Shown in pieces: positions 1 to 11,369 of a stretch of DNA of 64,000 nucleotides. Source of the DNA: Ochlerotatus camptorhynchus. Its lineage: Eukaryota > Arthropoda > Insecta > Diptera > Culicidae. How positions within the stretch are numbered: the first letter of the stretch is position 1; each line of letters begins with the position of its first letter. The position numbers were made by a program, and so were the translations under genes. A model generated the notes under the pieces. That model had not been told where the DNA came from. It was given only the letters and a program-made list of their open reading frames with translations, and did not search any database. The stretch lies in assembly GCF_037179485.1 (NCBI RefSeq), contig NW_027040824.1, positions 1,364,001-1,428,000 of the forward strand, written 5' to 3'.

Positions 1-344
1 ATCAAGCGCTTGAATTTGAATGAATTTCCTAATCACAAAAAATCCTCAAAAAGTTGCACCGTTATTACTCTGACCATTGAACCCTAGCAGAATCGCAAAA
101 GTCCCATCGGCTGTGAACGGTCAAAGTTGTGAATTGCGTAGAGGTAATCAATTTCGTACACATAATTACGGGGTCATATTTAGTGGAAATGCAGATGCAA
201 TCCAGCACCGTCCGTCGGCATCTGAATCGAAAATGATTGAAACGAAATTTCAATTTCGTTCCACCGGACGCCAGTGCTCAATTTCGGTGTAAGAGTATAT
301 CGATATGCACAACGAAGACGATGTTGGCACAGGCACTTACTAAC

Positions 345-557
345 CTGGAAGGGTAAGGTTCGGTTTGTAATCACTGGAGGACTCAACGCTGGTGTTCAGA
401 CTGGAACTGCCACTGTTGCTGTTGTGATGATTTGTACTTGCACTGTAGGTATTGATGGAGGACTTGTTGGAACTGGAGTTGAACCGGGATGGGAAGTGGC
501 TGAATGCCGGCTGTTCCAGAAACCGATGGAGAGCTGGAGGTCGCAGTTGTGGCATAT
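345..557 (-). CDS. Candidate internal exon, Ser/Asn-rich, possibly of the RUNX gene
   Basis: This is a 213-bp stretch with an open frame from end to end. On the minus strand it is preceded by a good acceptor (TTTTGTTACAG) and followed by a donor (CCAG/GTTAGT). It reads in phase 1 at both ends, 2 + 70 codons + 1, which is exactly the phase left by the Runt-domain exon at 19486-19599. The first whole codons read MPQLRPPALHRFLEQPAF. The rest is rich in Ser, Asn and Thr (HHNSNSGSSS, SVESSSDY), as expected of the poorly conserved region C-terminal to a Runt domain. I infer, but cannot show, that it belongs to the same gene. It could instead be an exon of another minus-strand gene. The two other frames on this strand hit stops before the donor, which favours the frame chosen. 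Confidence 0.45.
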
Positions 558-1396
558 CTGTAACAAAACGAGTTCGGAGAGAATATAATTTTCAATATTG
601 AAAGATTACATGTGAAAAAATTATAATTATCAAGCAGGGTGCGATAATTACCTATACATAATAACACCCTTCAAATCAATTAGGGAAACGGCACAAAGAA
701 AGAAAGCGGAACCATTTGCGCCAACTTTTGATCCCTTTTTGTTATGAGTTTTTACCTCTCAAAAGATGCCGCTCACGTGTGATGAACAGGGCGAACTGTT
801 TTGACATATTGATTAGGTTATTAGCAGACACGTTTTTCTCCGATAGCATCGAAAAGTACAACACGCAAGGGTTCTACTTTTCATTGAAAAATTAAACACC
901 ATCTACTCGGCCAGCCATGTTCATCCATTCATGACACACAAATCGTAAAAGCTAGAAGTTCAGAAGCTGGTGGAGGCGCCTACGATTACGATTCCGCGAT
1001 GCATTAACTACTGTCACACACGACGGCTTGCATCGTCCTCGCCGTCGTCATCATTGTCGTTGTTGCCACACCGTAGTACTTGTTGTAACGTTCATGCCAT
1101 GCAAAACCGACCGACGCGACGTGAAATGGAACGGAAATGGTGATTTTTCCTGGACAACGATCGTTGGCTCACATACAGGAAGTTTGTTCGTTTGGGTCGC
1201 CGTGAACGCACATGCAACCAGACAATCCGCGAATCAACATCACTGCGGTCAGCGATGTTTGGGCTGTAGCTTTTCCGCCGTTTTGAGGGCCACCACATTA
1301 GTTAACTGATTCTACCGATTCAACCGGGGGATGCTAAGAAGGATTTTGAGAGTGCCGTTGTTGGTGTTTAGGATATGAATGGTGTTAGTGAATGGT
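558..1396. other. Non-coding stretch, nothing recognised
   Basis: This is presumed intron on the minus strand. I see no repeat with a partner elsewhere in the window and no convincing reading frame. Short frames around 1028-1309 have no recognisable motif. Confidence 0.4.
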
Positions 1397-1520
1397 GGCC
1401 TTCCGTTAGCCTAGCCGGTAAAAGCGGGGCATAACAGTTCAAGGGTTACTGGTACGATTCCCGCGTTGATTCGAGGATGTTTACGGATAGGAAAATTTGA
1501 AATTTCTCCAATTCCCTGGA
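1397..1520 (+). mobile_element. tRNA-derived SINE fragment (second type)
   Basis: The sequence begins with an A-box-like stretch (GTTAGCCTAGCCGGTAAAAG) and has a B-box-like stretch about 50 bp later (GGTACGATTCCC). Together these make the split RNA polymerase III promoter of tRNA-derived SINEs. An AT-rich tail region with ATTTCTCCAATTCCCTGG follows. It differs from the more common SINE family of this window. A related minus-strand piece lies at 42006-42090. No target duplication was found. Confidence 0.55.
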
Positions 1521-1539
1521 CATGACCACGATATTTTTT

Positions 1540-2045
1540 CCACCCAATGAATGAAGAATGCTAGATTATTCACTTGTTCCAAAATGGCCGTTCCATGGAC
1601 TTTTAGTCAGATACAAACAAATGACGAGAAAAGTTTCTTTTTTAACTTTCAAAAAAATAAAGAGCATTTTATCCAAACAAATTCCGGGAACAATCTCTCA
1701 GATAGCCACGAAAATATGATGAACAGTCTACTGCTAAACATTCAAGAATTTTAATACCCATATTGCAGGGGTTTCTTCCCAAACACTTCTATGACCACTA
1801 GAGGCCCTACTGGAACCTACTCCGGAATGCCTGTCCCGGGGACAATCCATCGGATGATCACAAAATTATGATATACAGTCTCCTGCAGTAAATTCATGAA
1901 TTTTGATACCCATATTGCAGGGGTTTCTTCCCAAACACTTCTATGGCCACTAGAGGCCCTACGGGAACCTGCGCCCGAATGGCCGTTCCGGGGAGAAACC
2001 TTAAACTGGTCCTCAAGTAAGCTGAAATTGTTTCTTGAAGGAGAT
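1540..2045. repeat. Tandem repeat, about 152-bp unit, roughly three copies
   Basis: The phrase CCCATATTGCAGGGGTTTCT recurs at about 1757 and 1909, a spacing of 152 bp. It is followed each time by ACTTCTATG and a GGCCCTAC-containing stretch. A third, more diverged unit lies upstream (1600-1750). It adjoins, but differs in sequence from, the 150-bp array that starts near 2090. Confidence 0.7.
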
Positions 2046-2493
2046 TCTGATACTTTTATATCGATTCCTTCGAAATTCTAGCGAATGTGAAAGAAAATGC
2101 TTAGTTCTGGAACATTATACAGGAAATCCGGATTTCCGGGAACCAAACTGTTCCGCATGGACATTGTTGACAATGTCCAGAAAGAAGATAAATGTCTGAA
2201 TCCTATGGTGCCAAAAGATTCAAAATCGGTCAAAATTGGCGTCAGTAGCAAGTATTTAAATCCTGTGGTCCTGTGAAAGATCCGGAACATCTGTGAAAGT
2301 GGTTGTTTAATGAAACTGATCCTAAAGACCCGCGGTTTTTTTTTTTCTAAACCACTCAAAGACGTCTTATCAGAATGAATTTGGAGTTGTGAATAGAATA
2401 TGCACTCTGTAGAATACGGGATGGCCCACCGGAAGATCCGGAACATCCTTAAAAGTGGTCAATTCACGAAACACATTTTAGAACTCCGTGGTA

Positions 2494-3789
2494 AAGGGTG
2501 AACGCGAAATTATTGCGATACATTCAACAGGGCATAACTTTTTTACCATTGGGTAAAAATCAACCAAATTTTGCACACTTTCTCATTGATGTGTATTGTG
2601 TACATGCTGTCAAACTCGAAGTCGTGTTTTTCGATTCAACGAAAATGGAGGTGAACCAACGCGAGTTGAGAGAACAAATTCTTTCCAAACACCTGGAATT
2701 TCCTGACCTGTCGCACCGGCAGTTGGGAAAAATGTTGAACATTCACCATTCAACCGTCTCCAGAGTGTTGAAGCGGTTCCAGGAGCGGTTGACGTTGGAC
2801 CACGGCAAAGGAGCTGGAAGAAAACCGGGACCGGAGAACAAAAAGACGGAGGGAAAGGTGAAGCGGATGATTAAAGCAAATCCCAACGTCTCAAGCCGTG
2901 ATTTGGCTAAAAAGATCGGCATGTCGCAGAGCTACGTCCAGAATGCAAAAAAGAGAGCTGGACTACATACATAAGAGGTACAGAACTTCCCAAACCGCGA
3001 TGAGCGGCAACAATCGACGGCTAAAACTCGGGCACGGAAGCTCTACGAGAAGATGCTGACAAAATATGGCTGCTGTGTGATGGACGACGAAACGTATATA
3101 AAAACTGATTTTAAGCAAATTCCGGGGTTGGAGTTTTTCACCGGCAAGAGCAAGTTCGATGTGGACGACAAATTTAAGAAGAAGAAAATGTCGAAGTTCA
3201 CCTCCAAATATCTCATTTGGCAGGCCATCTGCTCTTGCGGACTGAGGAGTGAGCCTTTCGTGACAAAGGGCACAGTAAATGGCAAGATCTACAAATATGA
3301 GTGCCTCGAGAAGCGCCTTTTGCCGTTCTTGCAGCAGCACGACGAAGCTCCGCTATTTTGGCCAGATTTGGCATCATGCCACTATTCTAAAAGTGTCCTG
3401 GAGTGGTATGAGGCCAATTCTGTCCATTTTGTTCCAAAGGACATGAATCCGCCAAACTGTCCGGAGCTGCGCCCGGTGGAGCAGTTCTTGGCAATAATGA
3501 AGCGGGAACTTCGGAAGAGCAAGAAGAAGTCAAAGACGAGAAGTACATGTTAAGAAAATGGAAAAAAAACTGAGAAACTGGTACCGGATGACACTTTAAA
3601 GACTTTGATGGAGGGCATCAAGCGAAAATGCGTTCAATTTTACACTCAAGGCTCCATCGATTAACTTTTCTTTTGATTTTTGAAGTAAATGTATGTATAA
3701 AACTACCCTAAAATTTTGGTTTGATTCTAAACATTATAAGAAAATTGGCACGACATTTTCGGTGTCGCAATAATTTCGTGTTCGCCCTT
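2494..3789 (+). mobile_element. ITmD37E (mariner/Tc1 superfamily) transposon
   Basis: This 1296-bp element is bounded by TA target duplications at 2492-2493 and 3790-3791. Its terminal inverted repeats begin AAGGGTGAACGCGAAATTAT on the left and AAGGGCGAACACGAAATTAT on the right (read inward). They match at about 26 of the first 28 positions. It sits inside a 150-bp tandem array whose other units show the empty site. It encodes a broken transposase with the DD37E spacing typical of the mosquito ITmD37E family. Length, TA duplication and TIRs all fit that family. Confidence 0.93.
2645..3663 (+). pseudogene. ITmD37E transposase, inactivated
   Basis: The family cuts and pastes DNA at TA dinucleotides. 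The start ATG at 2645 opens a paired helix-turn-helix DNA-binding region (HRQLGKMLNIHHSTVSRVLK, then SSRDLAKKIGMSQSYV). The catalytic core follows with the first Asp in MDDETY, the second in FWPDLASCHY and the Glu in LRPVEQ. Exactly 37 residues lie between the second Asp and the Glu. An in-frame TAA at 2972-2974 interrupts the linker. Frame is lost near 3530 and again near 3570, although the remaining codons through the end at about 3663 (QFYTQGSID) are still readable. The canonical Trp after the catalytic Glu region is replaced by Leu (EQFLAIMK). It is a recent but dead copy. Confidence 0.92.
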
Positions 3790-4151
3790 TATTGTCGAAA
3801 CCACTCATAGGCATCTTATAAGAATGAATTCAGAGTGTTGAATGGAATATGGACTATGGGGACTATGCGATGGACCTACGAAAGATCCGGAACATCCGTT
3901 AAAGAGGTCAAATCTTGAAACAGATTCTAGAGCTCCGTGGTTTTTTCGAAACCACTCATAGACGTTTTATCATAATCAATTAAGAATTGTGACCAGAAAA
4001 TGGACGCCGGAGACTACGGGATGGGTCACTATAAGATCAGAAACATCCGTAAAAGTTGTCAATTCATGGAACCAATCCTAGAAATCCGCGGTTTTGTCGA
4101 AACAACTCATAGGCGTCTTATAAGAATGAATTCAGAGTTTTGAAAGGAATA

Positions 4152-4258
4152 CCCAACAAACAATTTGAGTTGATTAACAGCTGATTAAGCTATTATTTAG
4201 CTGAAAAAGGTTGGTTTTGCCTGAATAAGCTCTTATTCAATATTCAATGTTTGTTGGG
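4152..4258. mobile_element. 107-bp MITE with TA target duplication
   Basis: TIRs CCCAACAAACA and TGTTTGTTGGG are flanked by TA at 4150-4151 and 4259-4260. Neighbouring units of the host tandem array contain the uninterrupted site (GGAATATGG), so insertion and duplication are directly visible. A second copy lies at about 50233-50327. There is no coding capacity; a mariner/Tc1-type transposase would be the expected helper. Confidence 0.85.
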
Positions 4259-5250
4259 TATGGGCTCTGGGGACTATGCGATGGTCCTCCGGAAGATCCG
4301 GAACACCCGTAAAAGTGGTCAATTCATGAAACAGATTCTAGAGCTCCGCCGTTTTTTCGAAACCACTCATAGACGTCTTATCACAATGAAATCAGAGTTG
4401 TGGCCAGAAAAAGTGACTATAGGATGGTTTACTGAAAGATCCGGAACATCCGTAAAACTGATCAATAATTGAAACTAATCCTAGAGGTCTGCGGTTTTTT
4501 CGAAACCTCTCATAGACGTCTTATCAAATTTAATTCAGAGTTTTGGCCAGAAAATGGACGCTGGGAACTACGGGATGGTTCACTAAAAGATACGAAACAT
4601 CCGTAAAAGTAGTCAATCCATGAAACCGATTCTAGAATTCCACGGTTTTGTCGAAATCACTCATAGGCGTCTTATCAGAATGAATTCAGAGTTTTGACCG
4701 GAATATGGATTCTGAGGACTATGCGATGGTCCTCCGGAAAATCTGGAACATCCTTAAAAATGGGCAATTCATGAAATAGATTCCAACGGCGATGTGACGA
4801 AACCACTCTTAGATGGCTTATCACAATGAATTTGGAGATGTGACCAGAAAATGGATGCTGGAGACTATGGGTTGGCTCACTAAAATATCTGATAAGATGT
4901 CTAGGAGTGATTTCGAAAAATCTGCTGAGCTCTAGGATCAGATTCATGAATTGACCACTTTTACGGATGTTCCGGATCTGCCGGTGGACCATCTCGCGGT
5001 CCTCTGGGACCATATTCAGGTCACAACTCCAAATTAATTCTGATAAGACGTCTATGAGTGGTTTCGAAAAACCGTGGAGTTCTTGGATAAGTTTCATGAA
5101 TTGACCACTTTTTACGGATTTTCTGGGTATTCCGGAGGATCAGGCTCGTGACTTTCCGGATGCTAAATGTTCCCAAAATGGGCTAGAATAGCACTAAACA
5201 AATCAAAATTACCTTATCGCCTAAGCGATCAGACAACAAACCTTATAATA

Positions 5251-5807
5251 CAGGGTGATTCGGAATAACTGTCCCTTTTAAAAATGGTCATAACGATTGA
5301 ACGCTTGCGTGAATTTTTGATATCATTATATTCCAGATATTCTACATATATAACCTTCAACTAAGCATAGTTTATTTCAAATCTCTCTCCCTTTTCCTTA
5401 ATTATCAGCTACATTTGTCATGAAAATTAACCACAGCTGGCACGCACGCTTTAGTCCCAGCACTTTTTGAGTCCTGGTGATGCGTTTAAGCTCTGATATT
5501 GAACGGATTTTCCAGGCATAGTTCTTTTGTACCTCTATAATGATGCAAAAATAAATGTTACATTCTTTCGAAAAGATTTCAGTTTCTAAAAGATAGCACA
5601 CGATTTTTTTTTTACAGATTTATGCCATGCTCCATTTTGACGTCAATGGCTACTTGAAATCACAAACGAATTAAATTTCAAATCCTACTATCAATACAAG
5701 CTGAAATTTCTACACACTTAAAACAAAAATACTTGAACATATACCCATTTTACCCATGGAGAATTGCATATTTGTGAAATCGGTGACAGTTATTCTGAAT
5801 CACCCTG
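5251..5807. mobile_element. 557-bp MITE with TA target duplication
   Basis: The ends read CAGGGTGATTCGGAATAACT and, from the right, CAGGGTGATTCAGAATAACT, with TA at 5249-5250 and 5808-5809. The inside is AT-rich and non-coding, with a run of nine T near 5600. The CAGGGTGATTC ends and TA duplication suggest mobilisation by a Tc1/mariner-type transposase. It is inserted in an older, partly repeated AT-rich sequence. Confidence 0.85.
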
Positions 5808-5809
5808 TA

Positions 5810-8800
5810 ATATTTTAAACGACAACATAAATATCAAAATTACCCTAAAATGGCAAAACTGGCCTAGAATATTCATACTAGCTAGAAAAACTAGTAAAAA
5901 TTCCTTGAAATTGCCAAAAAAAAAAAAAGGTTGATAACGCCTCAATAGTCCATAAATTATTGTTAGAACGGCCCAAAACAAAAAAGACAAACAACCATTA
6001 AATCGTTCACTTTAGTGTGATATATATTTGGTTTGCGTGTATTTATCACAAAATGGCAATACAATTCCTGAGTTTGAATCGCCAAAATCTTAAGTTTATG
6101 TTGACAAATTGTTTCATATTTTTTTTTTATAATTTGAAATCAAGCCAACTTAACTAGCGAAAATTTAAACCAATAGATTTTTATTGCAATTAAATTTGAA
6201 TTATCCCATTATACTATTAAATTCAGATGAAGTTTGCATGAAATATTAAAAACATGACTAAGTTTTCTGAATTTCCGCAACCCAGGTCAAACCGCGACTC
6301 ACCGGTGGGTCGAGATTGGCTGAGGTCGAGGTCGATTGAGAAACACTGGTTTGGACTAAGTATCCAAAATTGGCATTCATTTTCAATTATTGCCCAATTG
6401 ATACTCACCAGCAGTTATTAAGCTTTTTTTTTAGACGGTATCAATCAACAGATAATTTATTTACTCACTAAGAAAAAAATCAGGTAAAGGTAGGTGCTCT
6501 GAGATTGACATATACAACCATCAATTTTGACTTAAAATTGAGTCATAAGACGCATTCAACTCCATCAAACGTACTTTTCGTCGAGTAACGAACTTTTCAG
6601 TCTCGGAGCACTTAATTTTACATGACATATTTGATTACGTCTGATCCTTTATGTCAAATCTGGATTCCGTCACGTGTATAATTAGTTATTTCTAAGTGTG
6701 TATATAGCAAACAAAAAACAAACAATCTTTAAAAATACAGTAAGACAAAAAAAAAATGACGTTGATTGGGAAAATTAAAACACAAACGAAAAGATTTTGC
6801 TAATTGATTCGTTTCATAGCCATCTCATCCAACAGCCCCTGGAGACGAGAAATAGCAATCCATCTCCTGCACAGGAAATGACTCAAGTGCATGTAAAACA
6901 TCACCAAATCACCATCAACCGAGTCCACATCGTCGTTGGCCAAAGTCAGGGGGTGATTTTGGTTAAATATGCAACCATTTAATTTTCCCCAGGAAACGAC
7001 CAATAGTTTTCCGAACGTCGAGCAGCCTTTCGTATGCATCGTAATTGTTTCGTTTGTTTTCCCTAGTGTGATAGTTGCTCTCTCCAAATGCCACTGGGGC
7101 ATGGTCTCAGGTAAGATAAAAATCGGAAAATTGAGCCTACCTTTGACCTGATGCTAGTTTCCCTACCAATACGCATTTGTCGTGATTGCCATGTCCTCTG
7201 CTGAGCTCGTTAATGGAACTTGGCAGGGGACACTCTGCTCTGATCCAGAGGCTCGTTAAAATCTAAAACCGGAGATGGACCGCTCGTAGCGTATGCAGAA
7301 GCCCCAAAAGCTGCCATCGCCCCAGCATCAGTTGGTATAAATAATTCGAAAACGAAAATCTGCCACTCTTTTGGCTAATGACAACACAACAGTGGCCGTA
7401 TCCATACCTTCGGCAAGCGATGCAATAGCAGCAGCAACGCCGAGCAGAAGCGTCCTCTTTCCCGGATGAGAGGATGTTGATGTGCATTTCCAAACATTGA
7501 CTGTGGCTACTACCAGATACAGATACGGAAGAGCCTTTCGTTTTCCAACCGATAGACAAGAGGACAACACAGTTGTAGACAGAAAATAAAGAGGCAATTA
7601 CATAATTCTTCCTCCTCCGGTTTACTGATGCCAACAACTGTCTGGAGGCTGAGGCGCGCTTCCAAAAATATACAGGCAACGTAAAAATAAATGATGGTCA
7701 TTCAATATTACGCTAACTTACAACTGGTCATTTCCTAATTCGTGTCTGATAGAGACATGTGTTTATGGAACAACCTCCGACAGCAGGACATGGTTTGCAT
7801 GTTTCGAAGTATAAAAACATAACAGATTCCAATATACCAAGGTTAGTCAAATCTTACGAACACAGTTGATTTACGACAATCTAGCATCATATGATCTGAC
7901 ACCTCGTTATTTTTGGACTATCAAATTCCAAGCTTCTGGTAGGGCTCATCTATTTTTCAGATCCTTTAAATTGATTATACACCACATATTTTCCTCCTAT
8001 TGTGTTCAAACTACACTATAATTGAATGCAACTGGTTTCAAACAACTCAAAGGTAGCCACAAGAATCGGGTATATTGCTTACATAGACAATATCCCCCGC
8101 CTTAAATTTTAATTGGAAATTGTATAGACAATCATAAAAGGCTGATCAAGAATATCGCATCGTAATTGCGTTGTATTCTACACAATGAATTGTAACTACA
8201 GCCAACAGCGGTGAAGCACCGCCTGACCTTGAATAATTATATCAAAATAACACTTTCCCAACACACATTGATCGGTGATAGTGGAATTTGCATTCCACTG
8301 ATTCCAGCTGGCGATCGTGAGAAAATTCTCACCCGATGTCAATCGCAGTCAAACAGCAACTATGGCATGTATGGCCGTATGTATGCGCGCAATCGAACAT
8401 ATAAATAGTCCACGGCAACGGACGACGAAAATAAGTGTCGCAAAGATAAGAATATGATCAAAATAAAGTAACTCGTTGCTGTGGTTTCACGAAAGTCTGT
8501 GACCGGAGGAGCAATCAGCGGTTAATGAATTTGCCCACGACCACTACTGGTGAGAAAGTAGATAAGCATCGGCTGTTGACTTTTTTGTGGCTGGTGACTC
8601 TCTTGTCTACAAGGCGCCGATAGGTTGCGATAGGTTATGATGATGAAGAACATTGCAATCGTTAGTGGAGCGAGAATAGTTGCTTAGTGGAGAAATTGGG
8701 CGTGTACACCCAACCGGGAAATGTTAGATTCTGATCAACAAACTTATGACAGATAAACAAAATTTAGAGTGTTTCACCACACGAACAGATTCTGTATGGT

Positions 8801-8929
8801 GGTCATCAGAATGTTATGATATTTATTTATAAAAACCCGAATTTATTCACCGATGGTGTGATCAGACCCTTCTTACTTATTCAAGTTTATTTATTTTATT
8901 GTCATTATCAGTGACCAAGCCCCCCCTCC
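5810..8929. other. Long stretch without recognisable gene or repeat
   Basis: This is presumed RUNX intron. It contains AT-rich single-copy-looking DNA. Minus-strand frames at 7263-7700 have no known motif and no matching splice sites. A TATA-like ATATAAATAG at about 8399 precedes a GC-richer stretch, but no transcript evidence can be seen. From about 8700 the sequence grades into an interspersed repeat. Confidence 0.4.
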
Positions 8930-9551
8930 CCGTGTCATCCAGTGACGCTACGCCACTGCCTGGGGGTACCCGGAATATATCCGGGTGTAGTCTATTTGGT
9001 GAGGCTACCAATCACCTTATCATCGTATTTTAATGTGATTTAATGGGTTTTAATTCAATTCATATTCAAGCAACTTCCCCGGGGTACCCGGAACATGTCC
9101 AAGTGTGTCCAATGTGGTCTGGAACACTTAACACGACTTGCATTGATCTTATTTTTGAATTCTGTAGTAATTTGATGTGTCGCATGATGGTTTTGATAAG
9201 TTTTCCGTTAAATCCAGCGTGAAGGCCCATATTCACCGGATCTTATTCCGGCCATATCTCCGGAACCGGTTCACCGATTCCAAAACCGTTCAATAGCGTT
9301 CAATGGGACCCCAAGACCTATCATTTGGCGCCGAGTTTGTCCAAATCGGTTGAGCGGTTGCTGAGAAACGTGAGCGCATTAATTTCGTTACATACACACA
9401 CACATACGCACATACACACGTACACACACACACAGACATGTTCCGATCTCGTCGAGCTGAGTCGAATGGTATATGACACTCGGCCCTCCGGGCCTCGGAT
9501 CGATAGTCGGTTTTTCAAGTGATATCTATACCCTTCTTTGTAAGAAGGGTA
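8930..9551 (+). repeat. Interspersed repeat tail ending in a perfect hairpin
   Basis: Two partial repeats of GGGTACCCGGAA (near 8965 and 9080) are followed by GTTGAGCGGTTGCTGAGAAA, a CA-rich microsatellite, a TTCCGATCTCGTCGAGCTGA block and the terminal hairpin ACCCTTCTT-TGT-AAGAAGGGT at 9530-9550. I recognise this block order as a common mosquito interspersed repeat, probably the 3' end of a retroelement, but cannot name the family. No reading frame was found. Confidence 0.6.
9391..9435. repeat. CA/TACA microsatellite
   Basis: CA dinucleotides are interrupted by TACG and TACA. The run lies inside the interspersed repeat and moves with it. Confidence 0.9.
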
Positions 9552-9797
9552 AAAATGCGTTTCAAAGTTTTTCGAACACGAAATTTTCCCCAATGCACTG
9601 AGGTTAACAAATCAGCTTGTGAAGGTGTACGAAAATATTCATTATGTGAAAACTTGCTTATACGGTACAGTCCGATTTCAGTATTGTCATAACATTTCTT
9701 TTAAGGAATACAAAGGATGTAAGAAACCCGCCTTTACATTTAAAGTAGCGTAAATCCGGGTATAGTATTTTGAATCATATTTAAAATATTTTTACAG

Positions 9798-10600
9798 CAA
9801 TGGCTCTAATTTTGGCCTATGGATCTAAGATTGGCCCATAGCTAAAAATCTGCTATTTATCAGTTTTATCTAGATGAATGCGTCATTGAGACGGTATATG
9901 GATATTTTTGGTCGCTATTGAAAATGTAGTCGATTTCTGAATTTATGTATGGGCCCAAATTAGGGGCATTGCCTATTGCCCCTATTTTTTTCAAATATAT
10001 ATTTTTTAAAGCAAGCATTGAGGATCCTAGAGTTCATTAATTATTTAATCTTGTGACCGAACATCAGTACATGTATACCTCTCGATATAACGTAACTGTC
10101 ACTTTTGAGTTTCATCGTCGATTTCTCGCAAACAACAATTTAACCACACAAATTAACATTACGATTAGATAGGGGATTGTCTCACCTGTCCGATACTATT
10201 GTTACTTTGCTTCATTGAATTGTTGCTTGTGAGAAATTGACGATGGAAACGAAAAGTGACAGTTACGTTATATCGAGGTATTTTGAATTGGGGTTACTTT
10301 GATAATGCTCGATGAATTTAGAAAAAAAATGCATGAAACTCTAACAATTTAGTTCACGAAATATGAAACATTGAATGAGTAGGGGAAATGGCTCTAAAGT
10401 TGGCCTATGGATCTAAGATTGGGCCCATCGCTAAAAATCTGGTATTATCAATTGTATCTAGATGAACGCGTCATTGGGACGGTACTTATGTATATTTTTG
10501 GTTGCTATCGAAAATTTAGTCGATTGCTGAATTTATGTATGGGCCCAAATTAGGGACACTTAGGCCGACATTACAGCCATTTCCCCTATATAAAAATTGT
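9798..10600. repeat. Pair of about 195-bp direct repeats around a MITE
   Basis: The segment starting TGGCTCTAATTTTGGCCTAT at about 9800 recurs from about 10387 as TGGCTCTAAAGTTGGCCTAT. The match continues through TTTATGTATGGGCCCAAATT in both. About 590 bp separate the copies, and the space between holds the inverted-repeat element at 10077-10280. The copies could be two ends of one larger element or a segmental duplication. Confidence 0.75.
10077..10280. mobile_element. About 205-bp MITE with roughly 65-bp TIRs
   Basis: The arms contain CGATATAACGTAACTGTCAC on the left and its exact reverse complement GTGACAGTTACGTTATATCG on the right. Pairing continues inward through about 65 bp with a few mismatches. 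TA-like dinucleotides flank both ends. No coding capacity. Confidence 0.8.
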
Positions 10601-10909
10601 AATTCCATACCTAACCTAAAATATGGAACTTATGTTTCCAATTCAGAAAATAACAGAGAGTAAAGTTAATCATTATATTTTACTATCAGAGTTACCCGCA
10701 TTATCAAAGATACCCCGTTTTACGGTACATATAATTTGTTTTGCGTGTAGGGCTAGAAGTGCGTTGTGAAAAATTTACAATGACTTCGCAATGATGACAA
10801 TATCAAACACGTGCCATCGTTCTGTGAAAAAAAAATGCCTCTGATTGATAAAAGATAAAACCCACTGCGCATGACTTAGAATTTGTGCTTCTGCTAAATA
10901 TGGTGCCAT

Positions 10910-11344
10910 CCCAATAGCAAAGTCTGAGGTCAAATTGAAAACTAAATTTGATGTTGCGATGTCGCTGATAATGATTACTCAGGTTGCTGTCGTTCTGGTT
11001 GTTTTAACGGTTAAAATATCAAAATTGAGAGCAAAATAATCTTCCTATGACATCACATTGAAAACTAATTCTGCTATCAGAGAGAGCAAACTGGAAACTC
11101 AATTTGATGTACATTTTTAATGTTGATAAACGAGTATTCAATTTTATGTCCTGCTCATGCAATGAAAACCAATTTTTTTTGAAGAGCAATTGCACAGCAA
11201 AATGAAATCAAAATTTGTCATCAAATTTGTCATTCGCGTAAACTGAAAGCAAATTATGAAATTTGCTGTTTCAGTTGACTGTTCATGTATCAAAATTTGA
11301 TTGCGAATTGATTGTTATCATTTTGATGCTGGACTTTGCTCGGG
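10910..11344. mobile_element. About 435-bp MITE, ends CCC..AGCAAAGTC
   Basis: The left end reads CCCAATAGCAAAGTC and the right end, read inward, CCCGAGCAAAGTCC. The interior is built of AAATTTGATG/CATCAAATT-like motifs. A right half with the same end (GACTTTGCTCGGG) is present near 49430-49444, so this is a family. Target duplication is not clear. Confidence 0.6.
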
Positions 11345-11369
11345 ATGCTTCTTCGAAAGTCTTCATTAG

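Larger units (their letters stand above)
2090..5160. repeat. 150-bp tandem array with an internal inversion
   Basis: The landmark TCGAAACCACTCATAG recurs at about 3796, 3946, 4096, 4357 (after a 107-bp insertion), 4500, 4649 and 4797, giving a unit of about 150 bp. Two variants tend to alternate: one with GGACTATGCGATGG and one with GACCAGAAAATGGA, so a 300-bp higher-order unit is suggested. From about 4885 to 5160 the same units continue in the opposite orientation. The array is interrupted by an ITmD37E transposon (2494-3789) and a MITE (4152-4258). Tandem units arranged head-to-head resemble the arms of foldback elements, but no coding part was seen. Confidence 0.8.

Noticed and set aside
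383..667. Gln/Ser-rich minus-strand frame overlapping the candidate exon
   Set aside because: It stops before the donor and runs through the acceptor into AT-rich sequence; the frame of 345-557 fits both splice sites better.
7263..7701. Overlapping minus-strand frames of up to 138 codons
   Set aside because: No known motif, no suitable splice sites, three competing frames; probably chance.
8399..8440. TATA-like promoter (ATATAAATAG)
   Set aside because: No frame, initiator or transcript sign follows; such a motif is common in AT-rich DNA.
9321..9593. Frames rich in Thr/His or Val/Cys repeats on both strands
   Set aside because: They are translations of the CA microsatellite inside an interspersed repeat.
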